Made by a program: the position numbers and the translations under genes. Positions 1 through 5,353 of a stretch of 6,552 bases of DNA are shown one piece after another. Within the stretch, counting starts at the first letter, position 1. The number at the start of each line of letters is the position of its first letter. This DNA comes from Thiorhodovibrio sp. (GTDB lineage: Bacteria > Pseudomonadota > Gammaproteobacteria > Chromatiales > Chromatiaceae), in the NCBI GenBank assembly GCA_007128075.1, contig SKYD01000050.1:1-6552 (forward strand), in the 5' to 3' direction. Under the pieces are notes generated by a model that did not search any database, had not been told where the DNA came from, and saw only the letters and a list, made by a program, of their open reading frames with translations.

Positions 1-614
1 CCCACACCGCCAAAACTCGCCCACCACCGCAACGCGGTCATCACCTCTTGGCGTTGTTGCGCACTCAAGCGAGCGTCCAATTTCAAATGAAGCCGAAAGC
101 CCAGCCCAGCTAGGGCGAGTCGATGCGGGGCTGTCTTGATTGTGTGTTTGTCAGCAGTCAGATCACCCCGTGCAGGAAATAAGGCATAGGATTCAACCCA
201 ATCCGCTTCCTTGGGCATGGTTTTGTATTCACCCGGCTTATTGGGGTTAGTTTGATACACAAAAGCCGGTTCAATCTTCAAACCACTGACTCGATCAACC
301 CGCACCGCGACCTGACTGGCACTGGGCGATGACGCACCAACCCCGCCCCAGATCGCCGTCTCGCGCTCAAACATCGCCTCTGGTGAGGCAAACGGCCCGG
401 CAACAATCCGCCACCAAAAGCGCAATTGCCCACGAATGCCCGATGCCCGAATCGGCATTGTGTGATCAACTTCTGCCGAACGCACCCCGCCGCCATACAG
501 CGGAGTGACCAGTTCACAGGCGTAATGAGTCCAGGGATCAGCCCGCGCAGTTGTCGCCTCAGACCACGCGCTCAGGGCAAGACTCGGATCAAGTCCAGGG
601 GAAGATCGACGCAT
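1..614 (-). CDS. cmr1: Cmr1, type III-B Cmr complex RAMP subunit (N-terminal 204 residues, cut by the window edge)
   Basis: Cmr1 is the RAMP-fold subunit at the target-3' end of the type III-B effector complex, where it helps hold the crRNA and target RNA. The open frame begins at ATG 614-612 and stays open to base 1. Residues 34-43 read ELVTPLYGGG, followed by IRASGIRGQLRFWWR at 55-69; this pair is the Cmr1 N-terminal signature. The last readable residues, WWASFGGV at 197-204, match the point where Cmr1 proteins normally continue into a GxRTRRGFG segment, so about the N-terminal half or more is present. GGAG at 626-623, 8 nt before the ATG, supports this start, as does the 17-nt gap after the CARF-RelE gene. 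The remaining cmr genes, including cmr2/cas10, should lie left of the window. Family assignment is very sure; completeness cannot be judged. Confidence 0.95.
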   Translation of the reverse strand, partial: MRRSSPGLDPSLALSAWSEATTARADPWTHYACELVTPLYGGGVRSAEVDHTMPIRASGIRGQLRFWWRIVAGPFASPEAMFERETAIWGGVGASSPSASQVAVRVDRVSGLKIEPAFVYQTNPNKPGEYKTMPKEADWVESYALFPARGDLTADKHTIKTAPHRLALAGLGFRLHLKLDARLSAQQRQEVMTALRWWASFGGV

Positions 615-622
615 CACAACAG

Positions 623-626
623 CTCC
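623..626 (-). promoter_or_regulatory. Ribosome binding site of cmr1
   Basis: GGAG on the minus strand, 8 nt before the ATG at 614. It lies in the short gap after the stop codon of the CARF-RelE gene and fixes the cmr1 start, for which no other ATG is better placed. Confidence 0.7.
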
Positions 627-631
627 ATAAA

Positions 632-1774
632 TTATTCGTACAATTCAAACCGCACAAAGGGGGCGTATTTTTCGCGGCGTTCAGCAACAACCCGCGCCCC
701 AACATCGGTTTTACGGTTTTGATCAAGCAGCGCGTCATATTCACGATGATCTGCAATCCGCCACACCAACAGTCGCCAGCCCTCAACCGAGACCAGATAA
801 CGGTCGCGAGTGTGCTCACCAGGTTTCAGCCAGAACAGCCCATCCCCCCACGGCTCATGTTTGCCACTCTCCAGCAGGTCGCGTGAGCGACACACCCGCG
901 CCAGATAGGCATCTGGCTTGCACCCCTCGATGCCACGCACCTTGAGCAAATCATCGAATGCTCGGCGCGATAAATAGGGCACCAACGCCGTGGGTCGCTC
1001 CAATTCCTCCCAGATCAAAAACCCCACTGGCGATAAGCTAACCTGCCCCTGCCCGATGTCCTCGAACAGCGGCTCCCAAATCTCACGCTCCTCGTGCGGT
1101 GGCAGTGCTTTGTCCAAGTCCGCCTTTGGAATTGCGGTTTCATTCTGAATGCGCTCCAACAGCGGACGCAGCGGTTCCAGCCGCGACCGCGCAAACTCCA
1201 CTGGCATCATCGGCAATGCGATTAAGGCATTGGAATATTCAAAGATGTACTTTGCCTGCACCCCGCGCAGCATCCCGATCAGCACCGTGTAGGGCACCAG
1301 GCTCTTAAAGCCGCCCGTGGGATTGAGCACACACTGGCTGACACCGTTGGCATCAATCTCGCGCAACACCGCCTTGGTGAAATTGAGCACCCCATTGATG
1401 CGAAACGCATGGGCATCAGTCACCTGCAAACCCACCACCACCTCAACCCGACACACAATCCCTGGGCAGGCTTGCTCAAGATATGTTTTCACTGCATGAG
1501 CACACGCCTGACCATCGGTGGTCTCGGAACTAAACAGCACCACCGTGTCTTTGTCGTTGATCCCCATCCGCGCCAGCGAATGGATCTCGGCCGACAGGTC
1601 GCGCTTGAGCGCCACCTCGTCATCCATGCGTGCCTCACGGAAGCTGTCGTGGAGCACCTTGGCGGCGGCCTCGACCCCGCCGCGTTCGGCGACCCAGGCG
1701 GCATCGAAGCGCGGTGTTTGCCCAAGGAATTTCTTGGCGGCACTGGTGCCGCAAGTGCAAAGATAAACGGACAT
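632..1774 (-). CDS. cami1: CARF-RelE fusion, Cami1-like cyclic-oligoadenylate-activated mRNA interferase
   Basis: Seen: a 380-aa protein. Residues 1-195 look like a CARF sensor: an N-terminal strand with CTCGTSA (6-12), then NPTGGFKSLVPY (151-162), the ligand-loop motif of the APE2256/Csm6-type CARF group. Residues about 210-265 (with LSPVGFLIWEELE at 247-259) could be a winged-helix linker. The C-terminal ~100 residues resemble RelE: RDRYLVSVEGWRLLVWRI (324-340) aligns by eye with the central RelE strands around its GYRLVY motif, placing Arg334 at a catalytic-type arginine. Known: the CARF-RelE effector Cami1 from Allochromatium vinosum is switched on by cyclic oligoadenylates and cuts mRNA at the ribosome. 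Inferred: same role here. A TTG six bases upstream is in frame, but AAGGAG at 1790-1785 is better spaced (10 nt) for the ATG, and MSVYLCTCGT is the natural CARF start. The gene lies between the small membrane protein gene and cmr1. If RelE is wrong, it would still be a CARF effector of the Csm6/Csx1 class. Confidence 0.82.
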   Translation of the reverse strand: MSVYLCTCGTSAAKKFLGQTPRFDAAWVAERGGVEAAAKVLHDSFREARMDDEVALKRDLSAEIHSLARMGINDKDTVVLFSSETTDGQACAHAVKTYLEQACPGIVCRVEVVVGLQVTDAHAFRINGVLNFTKAVLREIDANGVSQCVLNPTGGFKSLVPYTVLIGMLRGVQAKYIFEYSNALIALPMMPVEFARSRLEPLRPLLERIQNETAIPKADLDKALPPHEEREIWEPLFEDIGQGQVSLSPVGFLIWEELERPTALVPYLSRRAFDDLLKVRGIEGCKPDAYLARVCRSRDLLESGKHEPWGDGLFWLKPGEHTRDRYLVSVEGWRLLVWRIADHREYDALLDQNRKTDVGARVVAERREKYAPFVRFELYE

Positions 1775-1784
1775 AATCAAGCGG

Positions 1785-1790
1785 CTCCTT
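1785..1790 (-). promoter_or_regulatory. Ribosome binding site of the CARF-RelE gene
   Basis: AAGGAG on the minus strand. It overlaps the TAA stop of the 61-aa membrane protein gene (1791-1789), so the two genes are translationally adjacent. The spacing is 10 nt to the ATG at 1774 and only 4 nt to an in-frame TTG at 1780, which favours the ATG. Confidence 0.75.
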
Positions 1791-1974
1791 AAACGAGTTG
1801 CACATACACCATATACGCCAACAGCACAATCAGCGAGGTGCGCAGTGAGGAACGAATCACTGTCTGTTGCTTCAAAGACAGTTTTTTCTTTTTTGCTTGG
1901 TGTTTGAGATACAGATACTCACTGACAAACGCCAGAACAATGAGTGTTGCAATGTTGAAACCATGAACCCACAT
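1789..1974 (-). CDS. Small protein with two predicted transmembrane helices, unknown function
   Basis: I do not recognise the family. The 61-aa product has two hydrophobic segments, residues about 6-23 (starting FNIATLIVLAFV) and 46-61 (TSLIVLLAYMVYVQLV). They are joined by a very basic loop with KHQAKKKK at 25-32 and two arginines at 42-46. By the positive-inside rule the loop faces the cytoplasm and both ends the periplasm, so this is a helical hairpin in the inner membrane. AAAGGAGA at 1988-1981 sits 7 nt before ATG 1974; a GTG one codon earlier is possible but closer than ideal. Stop and start signals interlock with both neighbours. The gene sits between the exported-protein gene and the CARF-RelE gene. 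Its position suggests a job in the CRISPR response, such as a membrane partner or effector, but nothing in the sequence proves it. Confidence 0.72.
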   Translation of the reverse strand: MWVHGFNIATLIVLAFVSEYLYLKHQAKKKKLSLKQQTVIRSSLRTSLIVLLAYMVYVQLV

Positions 1975-1980
1975 CACCGC

Positions 1981-1988
1981 TCTCCTTT
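1981..1988 (-). promoter_or_regulatory. Ribosome binding site of the 61-aa membrane protein gene
   Basis: Minus-strand AAAGGAGA, overlapping the TAA stop (1989-1987) of the preceding 83-aa gene. The same stop/Shine-Dalgarno overlap recurs at 1785-1791, a compact layout that supports both small genes being real. Confidence 0.7.
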
Positions 1989-2238
1989 AATCCCAATGTT
2001 CTTTGCAGTGCAGATATTTTTTGTTGCAAAAGAAATCAGCAACAAAATAGCCAAGCGAGTAAGAGTCATCCCACACTTCAACCAAAAGATAGTTGGGTGC
2101 AGATTTCATCTTGAGTGCAGGACGATTCACATCAAGCGCAACTGGAAGCGTCTGTTGTTTGGCGGTGTGTTCGCCCGCAACCCCAACACCACAGCACACA
2201 AGCCCAACAACCAAAGCGGCGGAAATCTGCAAGTTCAT
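1987..2238 (-). CDS. Small exported protein with a signal-peptide-like N terminus, unknown function
   Basis: I do not recognise the family. With ATG 2238 the product is 83 aa. Residues 5-21 form a hydrophobic core (ISAALVVGLVCCGVGVA) followed by G22-E23, a plausible signal peptidase I site after residue 21 or 22. The n-region has no lysine or arginine, so a retained membrane anchor is also possible. Cys15 and Cys16 are not in a canonical lipobox. The mature part is about 60 residues, rich in aromatic residues near the end (VWDDSYSLGYFVADFF at 55-70), with Cys71 and Cys78 that could form a disulfide in the periplasm. A longer reading from TTG 2289 is open but has no ribosome binding site and would bury the signal peptide. 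GGGGGA at 2249-2244, overlapping the previous gene's stop, may serve as a weak ribosome binding site. Confidence 0.62.
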   Translation of the reverse strand: MNLQISAALVVGLVCCGVGVAGEHTAKQQTLPVALDVNRPALKMKSAPNYLLVEVWDDSYSLGYFVADFFCNKKYLHCKEHWD

Positions 2239-2242
2239 TCTG

Positions 2243-2392
2243 TTATCCCCCGAAAATACGCGACAAAAAGCCGATGATAAAAGCGACAAAAAAAAGAACC
2301 ATCACCACGAGTAACAGAATTGGCATCGCTGACTGCTCCTGTAATGCTTTAACCCGTCGGGGAACAATGATCGCCCCTTTTCCGCTTTTCAT
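2243..2392 (-). CDS. Tiny single-pass membrane protein (49 aa, or 27 aa from an internal start), unknown function
   Basis: I do not recognise the family. ATG 2392-2390 overlaps the cas6 stop as ATGA, the classical arrangement for translational coupling, and gives 49 residues ending at TAA 2245-2243. The first 22 residues are polar and basic (MKSGKG, then PRRVK at 11-15). Residues 24-43 form a strongly hydrophobic helix (PILLLVVMVLFFVAFIIGFL), followed by a short SRIFGG tail. A second ATG at 2326 (residue 23) has its own AGGAG at 2340-2336, 9 nt upstream, and would give a 27-residue helix-only peptide. Either or both starts may be used. The gene is followed after only 4 nt by the exported-protein gene. 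Its tight coupling to cas6 argues that it belongs to the CRISPR operon rather than being a chance frame. Confidence 0.65.
   Translation of the reverse strand: MKSGKGAIIVPRRVKALQEQSAMPILLLVVMVLFFVAFIIGFLSRIFGG
2336..2340 (-). promoter_or_regulatory. Internal ribosome binding site in the 49-aa membrane protein gene
   Basis: Minus-strand AGGAG, 9 nt before the internal ATG at 2326. It is stronger than anything in front of the ATG at 2392, so it bears directly on which start is used. Confidence 0.5.
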
Positions 2393-3351
2393 GCAGGACT
2401 CACAAGCTTGTCGTCAGTAACCACCCGATACCCCCCCAATCCAAAGGCGGTTCCTTGACCAACATGCGCCCACTGCCCAAACCACAGCGCCGGCCACAAC
2501 TCGGCGAGCGCCGCGCCGGAGAGGCAAACCTCGCCGATCAAACCACCAAGCTGCATCAGCGCATCTTGGCGTGACGAATAGCGCGTCCAGTCATGCCAGC
2601 GCAGCCAATCAATCTCTAGCCTGAGCGCACTCGGATCGGTCGGCAGTTGGCGATGATCAAAAGCCTCTGCCATCCCCCCATGTGCTGCCGCCAGGGTTCG
2701 CAGTCGCCGATAGAGCGCATGAACGATGTCCAGCGCAGTCAGTTCACGCGCCCCAATCCGCTGCCCGCCGCGCTTGAGTCGCCACGGAGTGACGAAACGC
2801 AGCCGTGCAGCTTGAGGAGCAGCAGGAATCGGTGCTGGCTGCACCGCCAGCGGATGATAAACCCGAGTCTCACTGTCATACACCGCTTGCCAATCCTCCG
2901 CGCCCAAGTGCTGTTCGCAGTCAACAGCAGTTAAGCGAAAACACCCGCCATTGCGCCCAAAGCCCCGCGCCCCCGCCACTGCAAAGGCATGAATCAGATA
3001 GGGCATCTGTGAGATCGCCGCACCCAGCAATTGAAGTTCGAGGGCAAACCCAGCCCCCGCCGCCACCTGTCGGGGAGCCTGGGGATCAAGCGTCAGCACA
3101 AACGGATGCGGCTGTCCGCCTGCAATCCCTGCGCTGTTGGGAGTTTCAAAAACGGTGGAATAGACACAGTTCTGGATGAGCAAACAGCCCGTGCAGCTTG
3201 GCTGACGAGTGACACAAGCAGTAGCGCGGAGACCATGACCAATCAGCCCCCGCCACGCCGAGCCAGCGTACTCAGGAAAGCGAATCGCAGCCTCGGCGAC
3301 AAAATGACAGCGAAAACGAGCCAGCGGCGGGAACGCATCAGCAGGGGGCAT
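2389..3351 (-). CDS. cas6: Cas6 pre-crRNA processing endoribonuclease (PF10040-type RAMP)
   Basis: Cas6 is a metal-independent endonuclease that cuts within each CRISPR repeat to leave a crRNA with an 8-nt 5' handle. The 320-aa length is in the normal range. The C-terminal signature is clear: LWPALWFGQWAHVGQGTAFG at 285-304, continuing LGGY, is the glycine-rich RNA-binding loop of the PF10040 Cas6 group. In the N-terminal half Cys46, Cys53, Cys56 and Cys62 (CTGC flanked by two further Cys, followed by VYSTVFE) form the four-cysteine cluster common in this Cas6 subgroup, possibly a structural metal site. His39 and His296 are candidates for acid-base catalysis but I cannot assign the residue. 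The start ATG 3351 lies 3 nt after the csx16 stop; the stop overlaps the next gene as ATGA. Its partner substrate is presumably the array at 4893-5066. Confidence 0.92.
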   Translation of the reverse strand: MPPADAFPPLARFRCHFVAEAAIRFPEYAGSAWRGLIGHGLRATACVTRQPSCTGCLLIQNCVYSTVFETPNSAGIAGGQPHPFVLTLDPQAPRQVAAGAGFALELQLLGAAISQMPYLIHAFAVAGARGFGRNGGCFRLTAVDCEQHLGAEDWQAVYDSETRVYHPLAVQPAPIPAAPQAARLRFVTPWRLKRGGQRIGARELTALDIVHALYRRLRTLAAAHGGMAEAFDHRQLPTDPSALRLEIDWLRWHDWTRYSSRQDALMQLGGLIGEVCLSGAALAELWPALWFGQWAHVGQGTAFGLGGYRVVTDDKLVSPA

Positions 3352-3354
3352 GGG

Positions 3355-3648
3355 TTAGCTCACCCGCTCAATCTGATATTCCTCAAGACAGGCTCCGCAA
3401 TCGCGCATCTGTTGGGCATCCAGTTCTTTGCCGCGCAAGTCCGGCGGCAGTTGCAAAGACAGGTTGATATAGCGCCCACCGCGTTCACAGACCGCAGCGG
3501 CGAGATTGACAGGCAAGGAACCGATCACCACATCCCCAGGCGCAATCACTGCCAAATCCAGATGTGTGATCAGCGCATCCACTGCAATGCCTTCTTGGGC
3601 AGCCCAGGCACGAGCGCCCGGATGACGGGACACAAAGTAGGTTGTCAT
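3355..3648 (-). CDS. csx16: Csx16-family protein, type III accessory and probable ring nuclease
   Basis: The 97-aa length and motifs match Csx16 (the VVA1548 family): MTTYFVSRHPGA at the N terminus, THLD at 28-31, GDVVIGSLPV at 38-47 and LRGKEL at 71-76. Known: the family occurs only near type III CRISPR loci and has a small Rossmann-like fold. I recall recent work proposing it to be a ring nuclease that destroys cyclic oligoadenylate, but I hold that role as likely rather than certain. Arg8 and His9 are obvious candidates for ligand contact. The start is ATG 3648, two bases after the TGA of the upstream CARF gene, so translation is probably coupled; an in-frame TTG at 3654 overlaps that stop and is not needed. 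No clear Shine-Dalgarno is visible. Next to two CARF proteins, a role in ending the signal makes sense. Confidence 0.9.
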   Translation of the reverse strand: MTTYFVSRHPGARAWAAQEGIAVDALITHLDLAVIAPGDVVIGSLPVNLAAAVCERGGRYINLSLQLPPDLRGKELDAQQMRDCGACLEEYQIERVS

Positions 3649-3650
3649 GG

Positions 3651-4787
3651 TCAATCGCTGATGATCTTAATGTGTTCAGGTGATAAAGGCAATGGATTAT
3701 TTTTGCCACGACCAATCACATAGCGTTCGGCACTGCGTTTCCCTAAGGCATCGCGGATTTTTTTGTTGATGTTGGTTTTGTGTGGCTCGAAGTATGAAGT
3801 GATTGCTTGGAGTTCATCATGCTTCTCAAAGTACTTGATGCGCTCGACCAACGCCTCCTCAATCCGTCCATAGTCGGCACTGTGTGGATTGCAGTGTTCA
3901 GCAACAATCTGAGTTAAAAATTCCTGTGCGAGTTCAGGTTGTGACCAATCCGTTTGTGTTGCCCCCTGTTGGGTACGCTGGGCTAACCACAGCACAATCA
4001 GCAGTTCCGTTTGGGTCAGCGCAATCGGCTCATCATCGGCGATGATCTGGCGTTGCGCCATGTCAATCACCAACATGGCCGGCTGCAATCCACGGTTGGC
4101 TGTTTCAACAGCGCGGCTAAAACACGCCTGACCAGTGCGCAGCCGCTCGGGCAGCCCATCGCGCAGCAACACAAACGGGATCGCGGCTAGGTCGATCTTT
4201 GCATCACGCGCATCCACCGTGATCTCTTTATCCCCGCGCCGACTGTGAATCGGCTGTTCATAAGGCGTTGGATAGTAAAAATCGCGGTTGGTCTCATAGG
4301 GATCCGACACCAGCACATGCGAGAGCCGATCTTGCGGACGGCCATACAGCGAAAGCGCATAGCCCAGATAGTAACCCATCGTTTTGCGTCCACCCGCAAT
4401 CGACACATGCAGCTCAGTGTTGGGGTCTTGTGTCAACTGCCGCAGGGTATCAGTGATGCAATCCGCCGCTAAAGTGTTATCGTTTTGAGTGCGAATGTCA
4501 TCAAGTGGCTGCCCCTCGGCATCTTGCAACACATGAATCTGCTCGACACCAAAAGTGATCGGCGGCAAGCCGTAATCTTGACGCAGACGATGAAACCACC
4601 CCGCCCCCGTGAGCAGATTCAACCGCGCATTGTTGGCACCCGTGGCAGTGGTGATGAGATGAACCTCATGCGGAATCCACGGCGCTTCAGGGCGACAGGC
4701 AAGCGCGTAGAGCGTTTCAGTGACAATCTGTGGGGTTAAACCAGTCACCGCAAGCAGAATACGGCGGGGAGATTGCTGTTTGGACAT
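3651..4787 (-). CDS. NE0113-family CARF protein (annotated elsewhere as Csm6 ring nuclease)
   Basis: This 378-aa protein belongs to the NE0113 family of CRISPR-associated CARF proteins. The signature stretches are TGLTPQIVTETLYAL (15-29), ITTATGA (45-51), DIRTQNDN (97-104), the glycine-rich AGGRKTMGYYLGYALSLYG (131-149) and HVLVSDPYE (157-165) leading into YYPTP. Together they give a Rossmann-like sensor for cyclic oligoadenylate over residues 8-180. The C-terminal part, about 250-378, looks helical with a possible winged helix (IALTQTELLIVLWLAQ at 255-270; a second helix-turn-wing-like stretch TNINKKIRDALGKRSAERY at 338-356). I see no HEPN R-x4-6-H motif that I would trust. Public annotation often calls this family Csm6 or ring nuclease; a transcriptional or signal-binding role is equally possible. 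It is the first gene after the array. GGAG at 4803-4800 lies 12 nt before ATG 4787, somewhat distant. Confidence 0.88.
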   Translation of the reverse strand: MSKQQSPRRILLAVTGLTPQIVTETLYALACRPEAPWIPHEVHLITTATGANNARLNLLTGAGWFHRLRQDYGLPPITFGVEQIHVLQDAEGQPLDDIRTQNDNTLAADCITDTLRQLTQDPNTELHVSIAGGRKTMGYYLGYALSLYGRPQDRLSHVLVSDPYETNRDFYYPTPYEQPIHSRRGDKEITVDARDAKIDLAAIPFVLLRDGLPERLRTGQACFSRAVETANRGLQPAMLVIDMAQRQIIADDEPIALTQTELLIVLWLAQRTQQGATQTDWSQPELAQEFLTQIVAEHCNPHSADYGRIEEALVERIKYFEKHDELQAITSYFEPHKTNINKKIRDALGKRSAERYVIGRGKNNPLPLSPEHIKIISD

Positions 4788-4892
4788 AGCGACAGTGTGC
4801 TCCTCAGTGAATGTTAGGAGTCACCATAGCGCATGATCGCGGCGGTGGAATGGCTCACAAGCTTGTGCCCAGGGGCGCACAGCACCCAAAGC
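4788..4892. other. Short non-coding spacer between the array and the cas operon, with a 12-nt palindrome and a hairpin
   Basis: I see no credible gene here. The stretch holds the perfect palindrome CACAAGCTTGTG (4856-4867), a HindIII-type core that could be an operator half-site pair. It also holds GGGCGCACAGCACCC (4873-4887), able to fold into a 6-bp stem (one G-U) with a 3-nt loop directly after the array on the minus strand. Neither is followed by a U run, so a rho-independent terminator is not shown. No convincing -35/-10 pair in front of the first cas gene could be found by eye, leaving open that the operon is read through from the leader. Confidence 0.4.
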
Positions 4893-4927
4893 GGCTTATC
4901 CCCTCAAGTCGGGTCTCAGTTCAAAGC
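4893..4927 (-). repeat. Degenerate terminal CRISPR repeat
   Basis: Compared with the two identical repeats this 35-nt copy has T to G at plus-strand position 2, lacks one A in the TTAAT stretch (TTATCCCC here), and has G for T near the end (CAGTTC instead of CATTTC). Decay of this kind is typical of the leader-distal end. Confidence 0.85.
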
Positions 4928-5066
4928 CTGGAGAATACTATGATAGAGAAGTTTGTATCTGTCTTAATCCCCTCAAGTCGGGTCTCATTTCAAAGCAAGG
5001 AGGCACCTATAGCCTCTCCGACTAAAAAGGGTCTTAATCCCCTCAAGTCGGGTCTCATTTCAAAGC
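4893..5066 (-). CRISPR. Mini CRISPR array: three repeats, two spacers
   Basis: Two identical 36-nt repeats lie at 4961-4996 and 5031-5066; on the plus strand they begin GTCTTAATCCCC and end TCATTTCAAAGC. A third, degenerate copy lies at 4893-4927. Spacers are 4928-4960 (33 nt) and 4997-5030 (34 nt), unrelated to each other. The repeat interior CCC-TCAAGTC-GGG can form a short stem with a 7-nt loop. Orientation is inferred as minus: the degenerate repeat marks the distal end, an AT-rich leader lies on the right, and in that reading the repeat ends ATTAAGAC, close to the ATTGAAAC-type 5' handle usual for type III crRNAs. The array is upstream of, and would be co-directional with, the cas genes. 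Cas1 and Cas2 are not in the window. Confidence 0.96.
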
Positions 5067-5240
5067 CCCACTGTAGATAACTCTTAGAAATCAAACCAAA
5101 ACAAACAGTTAAGTTCTGAAATCTCAGTTTTTCCACAGAAAACATCCAAACCGTCAAACCAAAGCTAAGTCTATCATAAAACTGAAAAAACAAGCAAACC
5201 CTCGATTCGCCACAAGGGGTCACGGAAATGATCAACCTTT
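5067..5240 (-). promoter_or_regulatory. Putative CRISPR leader, AT-rich
   Basis: This non-coding stretch lies beside the intact end of the array, is clearly richer in A+T than the genes, and on the minus strand is T-rich. The 10-mer TTTGGTTTGA occurs twice (5100-5091 and 5163-5154). A possible minus-strand promoter is TTGCTT, 18 nt, TAGACT around 5171-5200, with an alternative -10 TATGAT at 5178-5173; both are weak matches. The leader role rests on position and composition. Confidence 0.6.
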
Positions 5241-5281
5241 TGGGGATTGCCCAAAATCGCCCAAAATTTGCCCAAATCGCC
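5238..5281. repeat. Hairpin followed by ~10-bp tandem repeats (GCCCAAAATC-like)
   Basis: TTTTGGG (5238-5244) and CCCAAAA (5250-5256) form a perfect 7-bp stem around GATTG. The right arm is also the first of three imperfect tandem units: GCCCAAAATC (5249-5258), GCCCAAAATTT (5259-5269), GCCCAAATC (5270-5278), then GCC. No U run follows on either strand, so I do not call it a terminator. It may be a protein-binding site or a remnant of the neighbouring mobile region. The remaining bases 5282-5353 hold only a small palindrome and no gene. Confidence 0.55.
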
Positions 5282-5353
5282 TGATTGGAGCGTCACCAAA
5301 ATGGTTAAAATCAATTTGTTGACGAACCACTAACCGCTATTAGCGATTGCAAA

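Noticed and set aside
2359..2381. GGGG ... CCCCTTTT on the plus strand as a rho-independent terminator
   Set aside because: The stem is only 4 bp with an 11-nt loop, and there is no plus-strand gene for it to end; it lies within the coding region of the 49-aa gene.
2399..2411. 13-nt match CTCACAAGCTTGT shared with 4854-4866
   Set aside because: One copy lies inside the cas6 coding end; a 13-nt match in a window this size is within chance expectation and no further similarity flanks it.
3031..3723. Long plus-strand open frame of 230 residues
   Set aside because: It lies opposite cas6 and csx16, both clearly recognised, and its translation has no family resemblance; it is a GC-rich antisense shadow.
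4811..5080. Plus-strand open frame of 89 residues with an internally repeated peptide (IPSSRVSFQS)
   Set aside because: The peptide repeat is simply the CRISPR repeat translated; there is no ribosome binding site and the frame spans the array.
4990..5235. Minus-strand open frame of 81 residues across the leader
   Set aside because: It runs from the leader into the array and ends inside a repeat and spacer; no family resemblance and low-complexity content.
5335..5345. Palindrome CGCTATTAGCG just after the chimeric gene
   Set aside because: The 5-bp arms leave a single-base loop, no U run follows on the minus strand, and a site of this length can occur by chance.
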